From Mastigias papua (Eukaryota > Cnidaria > Scyphozoa > Rhizostomeae > Mastigiidae), in contig OZ025279.1 of assembly GCA_964019165.1 (NCBI GenBank), forward strand, positions 6,874,341 to 6,938,340: a stretch of DNA of 64,000 bases, in the 5' to 3' direction. The first letter of the stretch is position 1. Every line of letters starts with the position of its first letter. The translations under genes were made by a program, and so were the position numbers. Below the pieces are notes generated by a model that was not told the DNA's origin, made no database searches, and saw nothing but the letters and a program-made list of their open reading frames with translations. Positions 11,700 through 22,763 of this stretch are shown here, piece by piece.

Positions 11700-12834
11700 A
11701 GGTCTGTAAAATAAGGATGCAATTGTCAATTGAAAAAAATTGAAAGAAAAATTGAAAGCAGTTGTATCTAAGGAGCAACTTTTTCAGTCATCACAAGGGA
11801 TTTCCCTAAAATAGTATCTTTGTTATGACTAAAACAGCCACAGTTCAGAACTCGACCTCGAAGCCGTACAGTTTGCTTGCTGTGATGTGTTTAGATTTCT
11901 GAGATGACAGAAAAGCGACGAAATTAACGGTATCAAAATGGCGAAGGACATAAAAGCACTCTTGCATTTTTATATTTTGTTCGACAAAGTTTGAGCGAAA
12001 TACGTCACAGGCATGCGCAATGAGACTTCAGTTAGCTTTCTCGCGGAAAAGTTCGAGCGAAAAAAGTTTGCACAGTTCAACTTGTTTTTTCTCATTTTCC
12101 CTGGCGATATTCTTCCTTTGACCAATCAAATTTCGTCTATCTTTAGTTGGCTGTCAACAATCATTCACTAGACACTCAACAATGATGACCTGTTCAAACC
12201 AGAACTATGGAAAGTGCAACGTACTTACAAACTATCCCTCTGCCTGTAAAATGTGAATCTGATACATGCCTACCTTATTTTAAAAGCAGGAAGTAAGTGG
12301 CATCATTTTCGTGCCATAACATATATATTCACAACACGAGTTCGTGCTGAAAGTGATTCATTCGCAGCGAAATTTCGCTGAAACATTTCGAACACTGGAT
12401 ATTAACTTGCGAAATGTGTGAATACGCATTTTATATCACAACCCTTTTATTTACTGGTAAAACAGCCAGTATTTCTGCGATTTTTCAGATATTTATTGGA
12501 GTTCTTTCGTATCTAGAGCATTATAGCTCAGGATAACCATGTTCATGTGACAACAAACATGTTCAACACAATAATGTTTATCTAAGGGCTACAATTCAAA
12601 AACCGCTGTTGGATGTGGAAAAAATAAGTGTAACTTTGTAACTAAAAAGGTAACATATCGTAACAATGCTATCTGATGACGATTGTGTACTGTTGAGCAA
12701 TTCCACAGTGGTGCATGCAATTCAAACTTGCAATGGAAACAAATTTATTGTTCATGTATACTCAAGGCATTTGAAATATCATTTTATAACCGTCTAAAGA
12801 GAACTGAATAGCCTAACTCCCCCCCCCCCATAAA
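11700..12834. other. Non-coding part of the TIR transposon
   Basis: No further exon is recognised between the first transposase exon and the nested LTR element. The stretch contains AT-rich DNA and a run of ten C at about 12820. It would be the promoter and 5' side of the transposase gene. Confidence 0.4.
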
Positions 12835-13001
12835 TGTAATGGTTTTCGAAGAATAACCAATTCGAAGTTCCGAACGAGAATAGTTCAGAAAACAGACTTC
12901 TTCACAGTGCAATCTCGTAATCAAAAACTAATAATCTATTTACAGTAATCACAATTATATATGAAGAATGATTGATGGGTCACGTGATTAATCCGACTAC
13001 A
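12835..13001 (-). repeat. 3' LTR of the gag-protease element
   Basis: It is a 167-bp direct copy of 22591-22760 with TG...CA ends (TGTAATGG to GACTACA on the plus strand). TSD TAAA lies at 12831-12834. Confidence 0.9.
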
Positions 13002-13075
13002 GTCTACCCTACCTACCAAAAAAAAATGGAGACGAATGTATACATTTTTTTTTACATGTGTGCTAACAAAAATAA

Positions 13076-15564
13076 CTAGATTAATTTTTCAAAAAGTTCA
13101 GAATTGACAGATAGAATATAGGTGCCACCATGTATACCACCATCAAGCTGGAGATATGGAAAGGCGTTGACTAGTCCGCGAAGTCTACCATGTGTAGCCA
13201 GGAGATGTTGTGCTTCTGGAAAACGGTCATAGATATATTTGCAGGCTTGCGAGGAGATGGCAGATTTGGACGGGAGAGAAGTCAGGTATTTCCCAAATTC
13301 TTTAGCAAGGGAGGACAAGTCAGGTAGAGCATCAGAATGGGAAGGCTGTGAAGGAAGAGGTTGAAGGGGTTCAACTACAAGGTCCTCTGACGGACGCAAG
13401 TGATCGCTCGAAATGTCGGGAGCATAAGCAGAAGCTGGCGTGTCCAGCCCTAAAGAATCAACAAGTAATGGTAAAAGCGCAAGTGATGAACTGGTAATGG
13501 AATAATCCTGGGTGGGTGGAAACGAGTTGTCTTGAACTGTCATGTCAGAGTGCTGTTGATCAAGAAATGGAGACAGAATACGAGAAGAATTTGTCATAGA
13601 GACGTCAGTAGGCATGGTTACCACAGGATCAAAGGCTCCTGGAAATGATAATGGACCGTCTGAGAGAAGACAAGAATGCCACGATTCGGCAAGATGATGA
13701 GCTGTGTAAGTAGAAGCATCCTTATAGGTTAAGAGGTCATCTGGTGTTTGAGAACGAATGGAGCCGAAGGCCATATCATGAGGGAGGTAGGCGGTGCCCT
13801 TATCAGAATGAATGAGAATGTTTGTAGTAAAGAGACGGCCAGAGGCTATATCGTCTGTAGAGCTAGGAGACCCTGTAGAAAGGAAAACTGCATGGCACAA
13901 AAGATTTGAAGATGAAACAGAAAAACTATGTTTGTCACTAGAAGAGAACAGAGAAGGAGTAGAATAAAGGGAACATAGGAAATCCCCAGTGGGTGAAAAC
14001 TGCTGAATTGACTGAAGGTTAAAAGGGCCGCTGAGAACATGTAGACCAGGAGAAAAGGTAGTGCCTTCCAGCCATAAGGGCCCAGATAAAAGGGGTGAAC
14101 TGAGAAGTGAACCGGTAATAAGTAAACACACAGTGAGAACAGTAAAACCCTGAGAGAACTGGAGTTTGCCCTCGTGAGCAATGCTGCTGGAGAAGGATGG
14201 CATGGGAGTGAGTAAACAAGTAACATTAGCGGCAGAAGCTTGCGGCGCACCACGAGGGCGAATGGTGGGAAACGCAGATAAAGGACTAGAATCATAACAT
14301 GTTACAGTAAAATTCATAGACGGATCTGCAAAAGGAACCTTGAGGGCTTTAGAATAAATATGAGCATCAGTTTGGCGAAGATGATTCTGACCAAACAAAA
14401 TAGGCCACGATAATTGGGGAACAACAAGCATGGTGAACGTGGTAAGACGACCATTTTCCCAGACGATAGGGACCTGCATAGTGCCCACAGCCCGTAAATC
14501 GGAAGAAGGCCCTGCGACAGACACGGGGATAGGCTGCTCCAATTTGGTGAAAAGAAGGGTAGGGCTAGCTTTGGCAACTAATTCCGCATGATTTTGACTA
14601 ACCAACGAAACAGAGCAGCAACTATCCAAAGGGAGGGGCAAGGAAACACCACATGAGGTGATGGAAGTCCACAAAATGTTGCGATGCGCAAGATCGAGGG
14701 CCGAAACAGAGGAGAACGGGGCCGAAGGCGTAACGGCTGGCATGCCAAAAAGGGGATCTTGCGCTGAACTACCCGAGGGAACAGGGTGGGAAGGGGGTGC
14801 AGGAAGGCGTTTTTCCACTTCATCCATAATGCTTGTTGTCAACTCCGAACGTAAACTAGCAAAAGATTCAGTAATAAGATTTTTAACAGAATCTAAAGGT
14901 TCAGCTACATTAACTGATACGTTAGACGAAGGAGTTGAATTACCATTCCTCTTAGCACGAGTATCAGAAGAAGGGGAGGGGTTGCCACGAGAAAATCTAC
15001 CTTGAGTGTGAGCTTTATTATGAGAAAACTTCTGAAACTGAGGGGTAGGGGGAATGCGATGGTGTAAAGCCTTACACTGAGACGTATGACATACACTACA
15101 TTCATGCAAATACCCATTCTTACATACATTATTGGGAAGCTCACAACGGGAAGGGGAGAAACGATTAAAATTTCTACATATTGCAGAAGTTGTCCTACCG
15201 TGAAAGTTCGTAGACTTATGTGAAGAAGAGCGTCCCGGAGCGGAATAGAGCACTTCTGCAGGCATGGATGATGAATCGGGAACCATCATTGCTTCGTGGC
15301 GTTTAGCACAATCGATTGCAGCCAACAAATCCTGGAACGGTTGATCTCTACTGATGAGGGACTTGGCAAGTTCTGGGCGCAACTTCATGCTAAAGGCGTG
15401 GACTAGCTCCATTTGATTTCCATCAGAAGAAGAATGAATGCCAGGAATGAGTTTTTCTAATGAGTTCTGAGTTTCCAGGAAACGATGAGCAAAATTCGAG
15501 ACAGATTCGGAAGGGTTTTGACGCATTGAGTAGTACGTAGCAAGAAGAGTTCGAATTTGTTGGT
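13076..15564 (-). CDS. Gag C-terminal part plus retropepsin-like protease
   Basis: This long frame (816 codons from the first ATG at 15526) continues gag across the BEL insertion. Residues 1-80 complete the gag domain. A Cys/His cluster follows (Cys117, 128, 135, His141, Cys143, 146, 151), an unusual zinc-finger arrangement unlike the common CCHC knuckle. At 301-383 lies an aspartic-protease-like domain: DSCCS where retropepsins have D-S/T-G, and ILFGQNHL in place of the usual second motif. The last 400 residues are Ser/Thr/Pro-rich, with no reverse transcriptase or integrase motif. The Cys at the Gly position may alter or abolish activity. The unknown C-terminal region may be an element-specific structural protein. 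Confidence 0.75.
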
Positions 15565-16038
15565 TGTGGGGAATTCGGAGCGCGCATTTGGTCGTTTTTA
15601 TATAATCATTTATTTTGTTATTTAACTAAACCTTGTTGCGCCGTTGTATGCTTAAAATAATTTTCTACCGTAATATTGTTATGTTACTCACGTAAGTGCC
15701 GCATATCGCCTACGTGTTAACGGAACTGACGAATGCGGCGGCACTTATTTCATGTATTGGGTTATCGCAAACTTAAAATGGTTCGGACTTATTCACTTTC
15801 CTGTTATTCAAATGAACTTGTTTTTTAGGCTGTAATTGCCAAAAGGGGTAAAACCATATTAACAGCGTAGATTCGTAGATAGTTCAGTTGAGCTATGTAA
15901 TGTTAGAGAGAGGATGTACGAAGGATCGTAAAATGAAGAATTATTACGTCTATACATGAGTTTTTGCTTTGAAGTTTCTGAGCTCAGTAGTATATGTTTA
16001 GAATCAGCACGAATTGAGGTAGATTGCGATCTACAACA
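15565..16038 (+). repeat. BEL 5' LTR
   Basis: A 474-bp LTR beginning TGTGGGGAATTC and ending CTACAACA. It should carry the promoter; no TATA box was assigned with confidence. Confidence 0.95.
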
Positions 16039-16065
16039 CTTGGTCCACCGTAAGCCACATATACT

Positions 16066-19000
16066 ATGAGTTTAGAACGGGAAGAAGTCGATTTATTGAG
16101 AAGAAAGAGAAGAGCATTTCGTAGACATACTACAAAGCTGGTGAATAAAGCTTTGGAACTGAAAGATAGTGATGAAGTCAACGACACCATTCAAATCAAA
16201 TTATATCATGAACAGCTTACAACTCAACGGAATGAACTGAAGGAATTAGACAATAAAATACTTGGATATCTCCTCGAGCATGATGATGATGATGATATCT
16301 GTGATAAAGAAGTCGAAGATGCCAGTGAATATTCAGAAAAAATTACTAAAGCCTTACTAATTATCAGCGAAATACTCGATCAGAAGGATGATGCGGTTTC
16401 GGTACAGGAAGACGATGATGTGTCGGTGAAATCAAGCAGTTCTCGTACAACGAATAGGAGTAAATCAAGAGATAGTATTGCATCTGACTGCTCGCTTTTT
16501 TCGTACCATAGTGATAACGGCAAGAAGCATGTGCGGGTCAAACTACCACAATTGGAAATCAAGAAATTTTCCGGGAGGATTGATGAGTTCCAAGAATTTT
16601 GGGATAGCTTTGTGAGTGCGATTGACGAGAATGAAGATTTGGCTAACGTAGACAAGATGAAGTACCTGAAGGGATATTTGGATGAGCCTGCCAGGTCAGT
16701 GATTGCCGGTGTACCCTTATCCGATGCAAATTACAAGACGGCAGTTGATTTATTGAAGAAAAGGTTCGCGCAACCGAGAATGCTAGAACATGCTCATATC
16801 AATCGGCTGGTACACATCCAACCCGTTTTTCACGAAGACGATGTGGATAGACTTCGTAAATTCAGAGATCAAATTGAGACCAACTTCCGTGGACTCGAGG
16901 CTCTATCTGTTGACCAGAGCACTTATTCAAAGATTGTTGTTCCGGTTCTAGTGGAAAAACTCCCTAAGCAGTTGAAGTTCAGCATGATAAGATCACGTAG
17001 GAAGAGCATTCTGGAATGGGATCTGAAAGAGCTAATTGCAGAACTTGACATTGAACTGGAAGTGCGGGAGAGCCATGAAGACATTCTGAAATTTAGCGGC
17101 CGGCCTAAACGGGATGAAGGGAGACAACAACCGAAGTCGAAAGGACCAAATACAGCCAGCGCTCTTTTCACAACCGAAAGAAGACAGCAGTGCGTATACT
17201 GTAGTGGACAGCACCCATCGAGTGATTGCCAAACTCACACAAGCCCCGAGGACAGGAGAAGTATACTTAGGAAATCTTATAGGTGTTTTGTATGCCTTAA
17301 GCCCAATCACAAATCCTTTGAATGTAGATCAAAGTGTAGGTGTTTGTATTGTAAGGCAAAGCATCATGCATCTATTTGTGCTAGCATACCATCTAAGCCA
17401 GAAATTAAGGATGCGCCTATTAGCGACCAACGCAATAAGTTAAACCCTAGCGCCGCGGCCTGGGTTGGTAGTATGTGCTCTGGGGACACTGTGGCTCTGC
17501 AGACAGCATTAGCAAACGTGAATGATAAAAAAGATGGGAATGTGAGAGTGCTGTTTGACTCTGGAAGTCACAGGTCCTTTATTTCTGCTGATGCTGTTGC
17601 GAAGTTGGGTCTGAAAAGAGTGGGAAGAGAAAGATTGGGTATAAAAGCTTTTGGGAGTAAAGAAGCAATGGAGAGTGAAAGAGATTTGGTAGAATTCTAT
17701 CTTGTGCCATTGAAGAGAGGAGAGAAGAGAGTTAAAATTCTTTGTTTTGTTGTTGATAACATAACCAGCATCACAAATATACATGTTGAACAAGTCAAAA
17801 AACATTACCCACATCTCCAAAGGATATACTTTTCAGATGTCTCTAGGTGTGAGGACAAGCTTGATATTCAGATTTTAATAGGAGCAGATTTCCAGTGGGA
17901 ATTTATGGAAGGAGAAGAAATACGAGGGGGGCCACATGAGCCTGTGGCCATCAAGACAACTCTTGGTTGGGTTCTCTCAGGACCCTTGAAAGGTAAACCT
18001 CTTGCTTCTATTCCAGAATGCTCTTTAAATTTTTTGCCATGTGAGCCATCAACAAGAGACATTGATCAGCAGGTACAGAAACTCTGGGATCTTGATACTT
18101 TAGGCATAAGGCCTAATGATGATGTACATGAAAATCTAATTGATAACATTAAGTTCACCGGTGAAAGGTATTCTGTTTCGTTGCCATGGAAAGCAGGCCA
18201 TGGTCATATACCATTGAATTATGACAATTGTTATGCTAGGTTGCAATCTCAGGTTAGAAAATTTAAGCAAGATATGACAATCTTTCATGAATATGATAGA
18301 ATCATATCAGATCAATTAGATAAAGGTATTATCTCAAAAGTGGCAGAAATGGAAGAAGCAGACAAGATCTCTTATTTACCACACTCAGCAGTTGTACGCC
18401 AAAATGCAGAAACAACAAAGGTAAGAGTTGTTTACGATGCATCTTGCAGGGATAAAACAACTAAGACTTCTTTAAATGACTGCTTACATGTGGGGCCATC
18501 CTTGTCACCATTGATCTTTGACATCTTAGTGAGATTTAGGAATACCAGAGTTGCTATTGTAGGTGATATTGAAAAAGCATTTTTGAACATTGAGGTAAGC
18601 CCAGCTGATCGAGATTGTTTAAGATTTCTTTGGATTAATGATATTAATTTGAAAGAACCTGAGGTTATTGTTTTGAGATTTAACCGTGTTGTGTTTGGTG
18701 TTAACAGCTCACCCTTTATATTAAATGCAGTTTTGCGTCACCACCTTTCTTCTTTCCAGGATTTAGACCCAGGGTTTAGTAGGCAAATGTCACAATCATT
18801 CTATGTTGATGATCTTGTGACTGGTTGTGCTAATGTAGCTGAAGCATTTTCACTCTATAGTAAGGCAAAAGAGAGGATGAAGGCTGGAGGGTTTTCACTC
18901 CATAAATGGAAGACAAATAGCACAGAACTTAGGCAGCAGATCTTACAGAGTGAGAGAGAAAGTGATAGCACAGAGTCTCCTTATGAGCAATCCTTTGCCA

Positions 19001-21579
19001 AAGAATCTTTAGGTCCTATACAAGAAACTGCAGGAAGGACCAAGGTCTTAGGAATAGTGTGGGACTGTGAAAAGGATACCTTTGAATTTGATCTCACCAA
19101 AATGGTCAATGTTAAGGTAGGAAACCTCACCAAAAGAGGTGTTTTGAGGACTTTAGCTATGTCATTTGACCCTTTAGGTATAGCTAGCCCCATATGTGTG
19201 GAAGCTAAGGTGTTATTCCAGGAACTTTGTCAAGATAAGCTAGGCTGGGATGATCCAATTCCTGATTGTAAGGCTGTAAGATATGAGGAGTGGATCTGTG
19301 AATTAAATGAGGTGAAAACCTTGACAGTTCCAAGGTGTGTTTACAATGAAAATGAAGGTGAGTTGGTCAGCTGTCAGTTACATGGGTTTGGAGATGCCAG
19401 TATGAAGGCGTATTGTGCAGTTGTGTATCTTGTATATGAAACTACCAAAGGTGTACACTCCAAACTTTTGTGTTCCAAAACTAGGGTTGCACCACTCAAG
19501 AATCTAACTATACCACGCCTTGAGTTATTGTCAGCTAGAATCCTAGCAGCCCTTATGGATAGTGTTTATAAAGCCTTGTCTTCTCAAATTACCATTGAAA
19601 AAACAAAGTTCTGGCTTGATAGCAAAACTGCTCTCTATTGGATCTATAACCAAGGAGAGTGGAAACAATGGGTGCAATTTCGTGTCTCTGAAATATTAAA
19701 GTTAACAAAAAAGTCAGATTGGGGTCATGTGAGTGGGAAGGAAAACCCTGCAGACATTGGATCAAGAGGAGCATCAGCCTCAGCCTTATGTAACAGCAAA
19801 TTGTGGTGGGAAGGCCCTGTATGGCTAAGGGGTGGTGAGGAAAATTGGCCTGACACTTTAGTACTTAATGATACAATGCAGGTCCAAGAAGAGAGAAAAA
19901 AGATAGTAGTGTTAAGTGTAGTAGCAGAAAATAATGATAGAGTAGGTAATGTTGTGAATGTCGAAAAGTTTACGTCCTTAAACAAACTGCTAAGAGTAAC
20001 TGCTTGGGTGAGGAGATTCATAAATAATGTGAAGGAACAGAGAAAGAAAGGAGAACTGAAAAAAGGAGGATTGGAAGTAGAAGAAATAAAAGACGCAGAA
20101 AAAGTGTGGATAAAAGATGCACAAAGAATGTTGGAAGAGAGTGCAGATTTTGAAAAGGTTAAGATCCAACTAGGCATTGTTGTAAAAAATGATTTACTAG
20201 TTTGTCAGGGGAGATTGGAGAATTCTGACTTAAATTTAGAAGCAAAGTACCCTATAATTTTACCAAAAGGGCACAGCTTAACTCAGTTGATTGTACTTGA
20301 TTGTCATAGCAAAGTTCACCATATGAGGGTTAGAGCTACACTTGCTGAGCTAAGGTCCAGATTCTGGATAACAAAGGGGAGGCAATTTGTAAAAAAGATT
20401 TTGAAGCAATGTTTTCGTTGTAGGTTTATGGATTGCAAACCATTTAATGACCCCCCCACAGCTGCCCTGCCAGATTTTAGGGTAACTGAGGCACCGCCCT
20501 TTAGCACTACTGGTATTGATTTTGCCGGGCCACTGTTTGTAAAAACTAAGGGTAGTGAAATGGTGAAGTCATATATCGTTCTCTTCACTTGTTTTATCAC
20601 TAGAGCTGTTCACCTGGAATTAGTGTTGGACCTTACTACCATTACATTTGTAAGTTCGTTACGCAGATTTTGTGCTAGAAGAGGAACACCAGTGCGCATT
20701 GTATCCGACAATGCTAAGACATTTAAAGCAGCATCAAAGCTATTGTATGAATTTGTATCTACAGCCGAGGTAGAGAATTTTCTTTTGTCGAAGCGGATAG
20801 AATGGAGATTCAATCTAGATAGAAGTCCGTGGATGGGCGGTGCGTTTGAACGCATGATAGGTAGTGTAAAAAGGTGCTTAAGAAAAGTTCTAGGCAATGC
20901 TAGACTCATGCAGGATGAATTAAGTACGGTACTCGTGGAAGTCGAGGCAACATTGAATTCTAGGCCATTAACATATCAACATGAGGAGTTTGATTCACAG
21001 GTATTAACCCCTTCCCATTTGCTTGTTGGAAGAAGAATTTCACCCCTATCTGATTACGTTGATAAAGATCTAGATTATGAAAATGATGATTATAATGTTA
21101 ACCTATCCAGGAGATTTATATACTTAACCAAAAAATTGAGTCACTTTTGGAAAAGGTGGCGTTCGGAGTATCTTTCAGGTTTACGAGAAGTCCACAGATT
21201 GAGACCTGCAGAACGAAACATTATCACAGAAGGAGAGATAGTCATTGTACGTGATGAAAATAACCCGAAGAGGAACGCTTGGAAAGTAGCCATCGTGGAA
21301 AAACTGATCCAAGGAAAGGACGGTGAAATACGGGGGGCACAGGTAAGGAGAGTATCTGCAAAAGGTAAGCCCGAGACATTGATTCGTCCAGTTCAAAAAC
21401 TTTATCCATTAGAGATTTCTTGTTCTGATGTGCGTGACGAAAGTAAGAATAGAGAGAAAAGCAGGGAAGAAATGGTGGATGTAAATGAAGTAGCGAGTGA
21501 GCGTGATATTACAGCTAGACCCAGTAGAGCGGCAGCGTTGGATGCGCGCTGGAAATCCCAGCTTATGCTTGACCCTTAG
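16066..21579 (+). CDS. BEL/Pao gag-pol polyprotein
   Basis: The 1837-residue polyprotein has the BEL/Pao order. After an N-terminal charged region comes a DUF1759-type gag (about 155-300, KLPQLEIKKFSGRIDEFQEF). Cys/His knuckles follow at about 380-440. The aspartic protease has FDSGS near 497. Reverse transcriptase has its first Asp in GDIEKAF (about 832) and YVDD at 913-916. RNase H shows GFGDAS at about 1108. A zinc-binding region and rve integrase follow, with Asp in TGIDFAGP (about 1481), Asp in VSDNAKTF (about 1546) and Glu in GGAFERM (about 1594). A DUF5641-type tail ends it (about 1680-1790). All catalytic residues I can locate are present and no stop or frameshift is seen, so the copy looks functional. 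It would make the element's particles and cDNA and insert it. Confidence 0.97.
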   Translation: MSLEREEVDLLRRKRRAFRRHTTKLVNKALELKDSDEVNDTIQIKLYHEQLTTQRNELKELDNKILGYLLEHDDDDDICDKEVEDASEYSEKITKALLIISEILDQKDDAVSVQEDDDVSVKSSSSRTTNRSKSRDSIASDCSLFSYHSDNGKKHVRVKLPQLEIKKFSGRIDEFQEFWDSFVSAIDENEDLANVDKMKYLKGYLDEPARSVIAGVPLSDANYKTAVDLLKKRFAQPRMLEHAHINRLVHIQPVFHEDDVDRLRKFRDQIETNFRGLEALSVDQSTYSKIVVPVLVEKLPKQLKFSMIRSRRKSILEWDLKELIAELDIELEVRESHEDILKFSGRPKRDEGRQQPKSKGPNTASALFTTERRQQCVYCSGQHPSSDCQTHTSPEDRRSILRKSYRCFVCLKPNHKSFECRSKCRCLYCKAKHHASICASIPSKPEIKDAPISDQRNKLNPSAAAWVGSMCSGDTVALQTALANVNDKKDGNVRVLFDSGSHRSFISADAVAKLGLKRVGRERLGIKAFGSKEAMESERDLVEFYLVPLKRGEKRVKILCFVVDNITSITNIHVEQVKKHYPHLQRIYFSDVSRCEDKLDIQILIGADFQWEFMEGEEIRGGPHEPVAIKTTLGWVLSGPLKGKPLASIPECSLNFLPCEPSTRDIDQQVQKLWDLDTLGIRPNDDVHENLIDNIKFTGERYSVSLPWKAGHGHIPLNYDNCYARLQSQVRKFKQDMTIFHEYDRIISDQLDKGIISKVAEMEEADKISYLPHSAVVRQNAETTKVRVVYDASCRDKTTKTSLNDCLHVGPSLSPLIFDILVRFRNTRVAIVGDIEKAFLNIEVSPADRDCLRFLWINDINLKEPEVIVLRFNRVVFGVNSSPFILNAVLRHHLSSFQDLDPGFSRQMSQSFYVDDLVTGCANVAEAFSLYSKAKERMKAGGFSLHKWKTNSTELRQQILQSERESDSTESPYEQSFAKESLGPIQETAGRTKVLGIVWDCEKDTFEFDLTKMVNVKVGNLTKRGVLRTLAMSFDPLGIASPICVEAKVLFQELCQDKLGWDDPIPDCKAVRYEEWICELNEVKTLTVPRCVYNENEGELVSCQLHGFGDASMKAYCAVVYLVYETTKGVHSKLLCSKTRVAPLKNLTIPRLELLSARILAALMDSVYKALSSQITIEKTKFWLDSKTALYWIYNQGEWKQWVQFRVSEILKLTKKSDWGHVSGKENPADIGSRGASASALCNSKLWWEGPVWLRGGEENWPDTLVLNDTMQVQEERKKIVVLSVVAENNDRVGNVVNVEKFTSLNKLLRVTAWVRRFINNVKEQRKKGELKKGGLEVEEIKDAEKVWIKDAQRMLEESADFEKVKIQLGIVVKNDLLVCQGRLENSDLNLEAKYPIILPKGHSLTQLIVLDCHSKVHHMRVRATLAELRSRFWITKGRQFVKKILKQCFRCRFMDCKPFNDPPTAALPDFRVTEAPPFSTTGIDFAGPLFVKTKGSEMVKSYIVLFTCFITRAVHLELVLDLTTITFVSSLRRFCARRGTPVRIVSDNAKTFKAASKLLYEFVSTAEVENFLLSKRIEWRFNLDRSPWMGGAFERMIGSVKRCLRKVLGNARLMQDELSTVLVEVEATLNSRPLTYQHEEFDSQVLTPSHLLVGRRISPLSDYVDKDLDYENDDYNVNLSRRFIYLTKKLSHFWKRWRSEYLSGLREVHRLRPAERNIITEGEIVIVRDENNPKRNAWKVAIVEKLIQGKDGEIRGAQVRRVSAKGKPETLIRPVQKLYPLEISCSDVRDESKNREKSREEMVDVNEVASERDITARPSRAAALDARWKSQLMLDP

Positions 21580-21598
21580 CGAGCCAAGGAGGGGGGTG

Positions 21599-22072
21599 TG
21601 TGGGGAATTCGGAGCGCGCATTTGGTCGTTTTTATATAATCATTTATTTTGTTATTTAACTAAACCTTGTTGCGCCGTTGTATGCTTAAAATAATTTTCT
21701 ACCGTAATATTGTTATGTTACTCACGTAAGTGCCGCATATCGCCTACGTGTTAACGGAACTGACGAATGCGGCGGCACTTATTTCATGTATTGGGTTATC
21801 GCAAACTTAAAATGGTTCGGACTTATTCACTTTCCTGTTATTCAAATGAACTTGTTTTTTAGGCTGTAATTGCCAAAAGGGGTAAAACCATATTAACAGC
21901 GTAGATTCGTAGATAGTTCAGTTGAGCTATGTAATGTTAGAGAGAGGATGTACGAAGGATCGTAAAATGAAGAATTATTACGTCTATACATGAGTTTTTG
22001 CTTTGAAGTTTCTGAGCTCAGTAGTATATGTTTAGAATCAGCACGAATTGAGGTAGATTGCGATCTACAACA
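21599..22072 (+). repeat. BEL 3' LTR
   Basis: It appears identical to 15565-16038 along its whole length by eye. Confidence 0.95.
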
Positions 22073-22177
22073 TTGGTCAACAGGAATGCCGCGCTGGTTG
22101 CGAAGAGTCTTTAGACAGGCATCGTAAAGCTTGCGAAATTCGTCAGTGGTAGTTTTGTCGGAAATTTCAGCCTTGTG

Positions 22178-22543
22178 CTACGTTTCATACGATGAAATTA
22201 TATCAAAGGCACGGGAATCTTTCTGGCATTGCTGCTTGAGATAAGGAATCCAGAATCGTGGAGCCACGTTGGACGAAGACAAAACCTGCGTAAGCTGATC
22301 CAGGAAACGATCAAGAAACTCACCGCCTGTAAATTCCGGTAAAGAAAGTGGAGGCAGACGTAACGTAGAAGCGGGCGGCGAGGACGGAGAACGCACGGAG
22401 GTAGATAAGTCTGCAACAGCTTTTGACAAATCCTGTATTTGAACTTGCGTTCGAGAAGACTGTTCTTTTGAGGATTGATGTTGCGCACGAATGGCTCCAG
22501 CAAGGCCATTGATCAATCCCAGAAGTTCTTCTGACGAGGCCAT
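22178..22543 (-). CDS. Gag N-terminal part of the gag-protease element
   Basis: The frame opens with MASSEELLGLINGLAGAIRA, then a short helical region and a gag-like stretch (LPEFTGGEFLDRFLDQLTQV) of the retrotransposon-gag type that packs element RNA into particles. A TAG at 22180-22178 stops it, but the same frame stays open for about 43 more codons up to the BEL insertion point at 22077, and then continues in frame at 15564. The TAG is most simply a single nonsense mutation; it could instead be a readthrough site. Confidence 0.75.
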   Translation of the reverse strand: MASSEELLGLINGLAGAIRAQHQSSKEQSSRTQVQIQDLSKAVADLSTSVRSPSSPPASTLRLPPLSLPEFTGGEFLDRFLDQLTQVLSSSNVAPRFWIPYLKQQCQKDSRAFDIISSYET

Positions 22544-22590
22544 TAAGAGCGTTGAGAGGGCAGGAAAGCGACGGGTCCTACACCACTTTT

Positions 22591-22760
22591 TGTAATGGTT
22601 TTCGAAGAATAACCAATTCGAAGTTCCGAACGAGAATAGTTCAGAAAACAGACTTCTTCACAGTGCAATCTCGTAATCAAAAAAAACTAATAATCTATTT
22701 ACAGTAATCACAATTATATATGAAGAATGATTGATGGGTCACGTGATTAATCCGACTACA
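22591..22760 (-). repeat. 5' LTR of the gag-protease element
   Basis: It is a 170-bp copy of 12835-13001 carrying three extra A in one homopolymer. TSD TAAA lies at 22761-22764. Confidence 0.9.
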
Positions 22761-22763
22761 TAA

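Larger units (their letters stand above)
15565..22072 (+). mobile_element. Complete BEL/Pao LTR retrotransposon
   Basis: Two 474-bp LTRs (15565-16038 and 21599-22072) read as identical, with TG...CA ends. They are flanked by the 5-bp duplication TTGGT (15560-15564, 22073-22077). A TGG beginning at about 16041 suits a primer-binding site, and a purine run (about 21585-21596) precedes the 3' LTR. One 1837-codon ORF fills the interior. The element inserted antisense into the gag gene of the gag-protease LTR element. Identical LTRs and an unbroken ORF indicate very recent insertion. Confidence 0.97.
12835..22760 (-). mobile_element. Non-autonomous LTR retrotransposon with gag-protease only
   Basis: Two short LTRs, 12835-13001 (167 bp) and 22591-22760 (170 bp), start TG and end CA and differ mainly by a 3-base A-run indel. 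They are flanked by TAAA (12831-12834, 22761-22764). Coding is on the minus strand: gag at 22543 onward, then protease, ending at 13076. No reverse transcriptase, RNase H or integrase is present. Without the BEL insertion the element is about 3.4 kb. A TGG about five bases inside the upstream LTR (near 22585, minus) may begin the primer-binding site; the tRNA is not identified. The organisation resembles the TR-GAG elements described in plants. Confidence 0.85.

Noticed and set aside
13846..15144. Several ORFs of 66-149 codons on both strands
   Set aside because: They are shadow frames of the gag-protease gene and lack any domain of their own.
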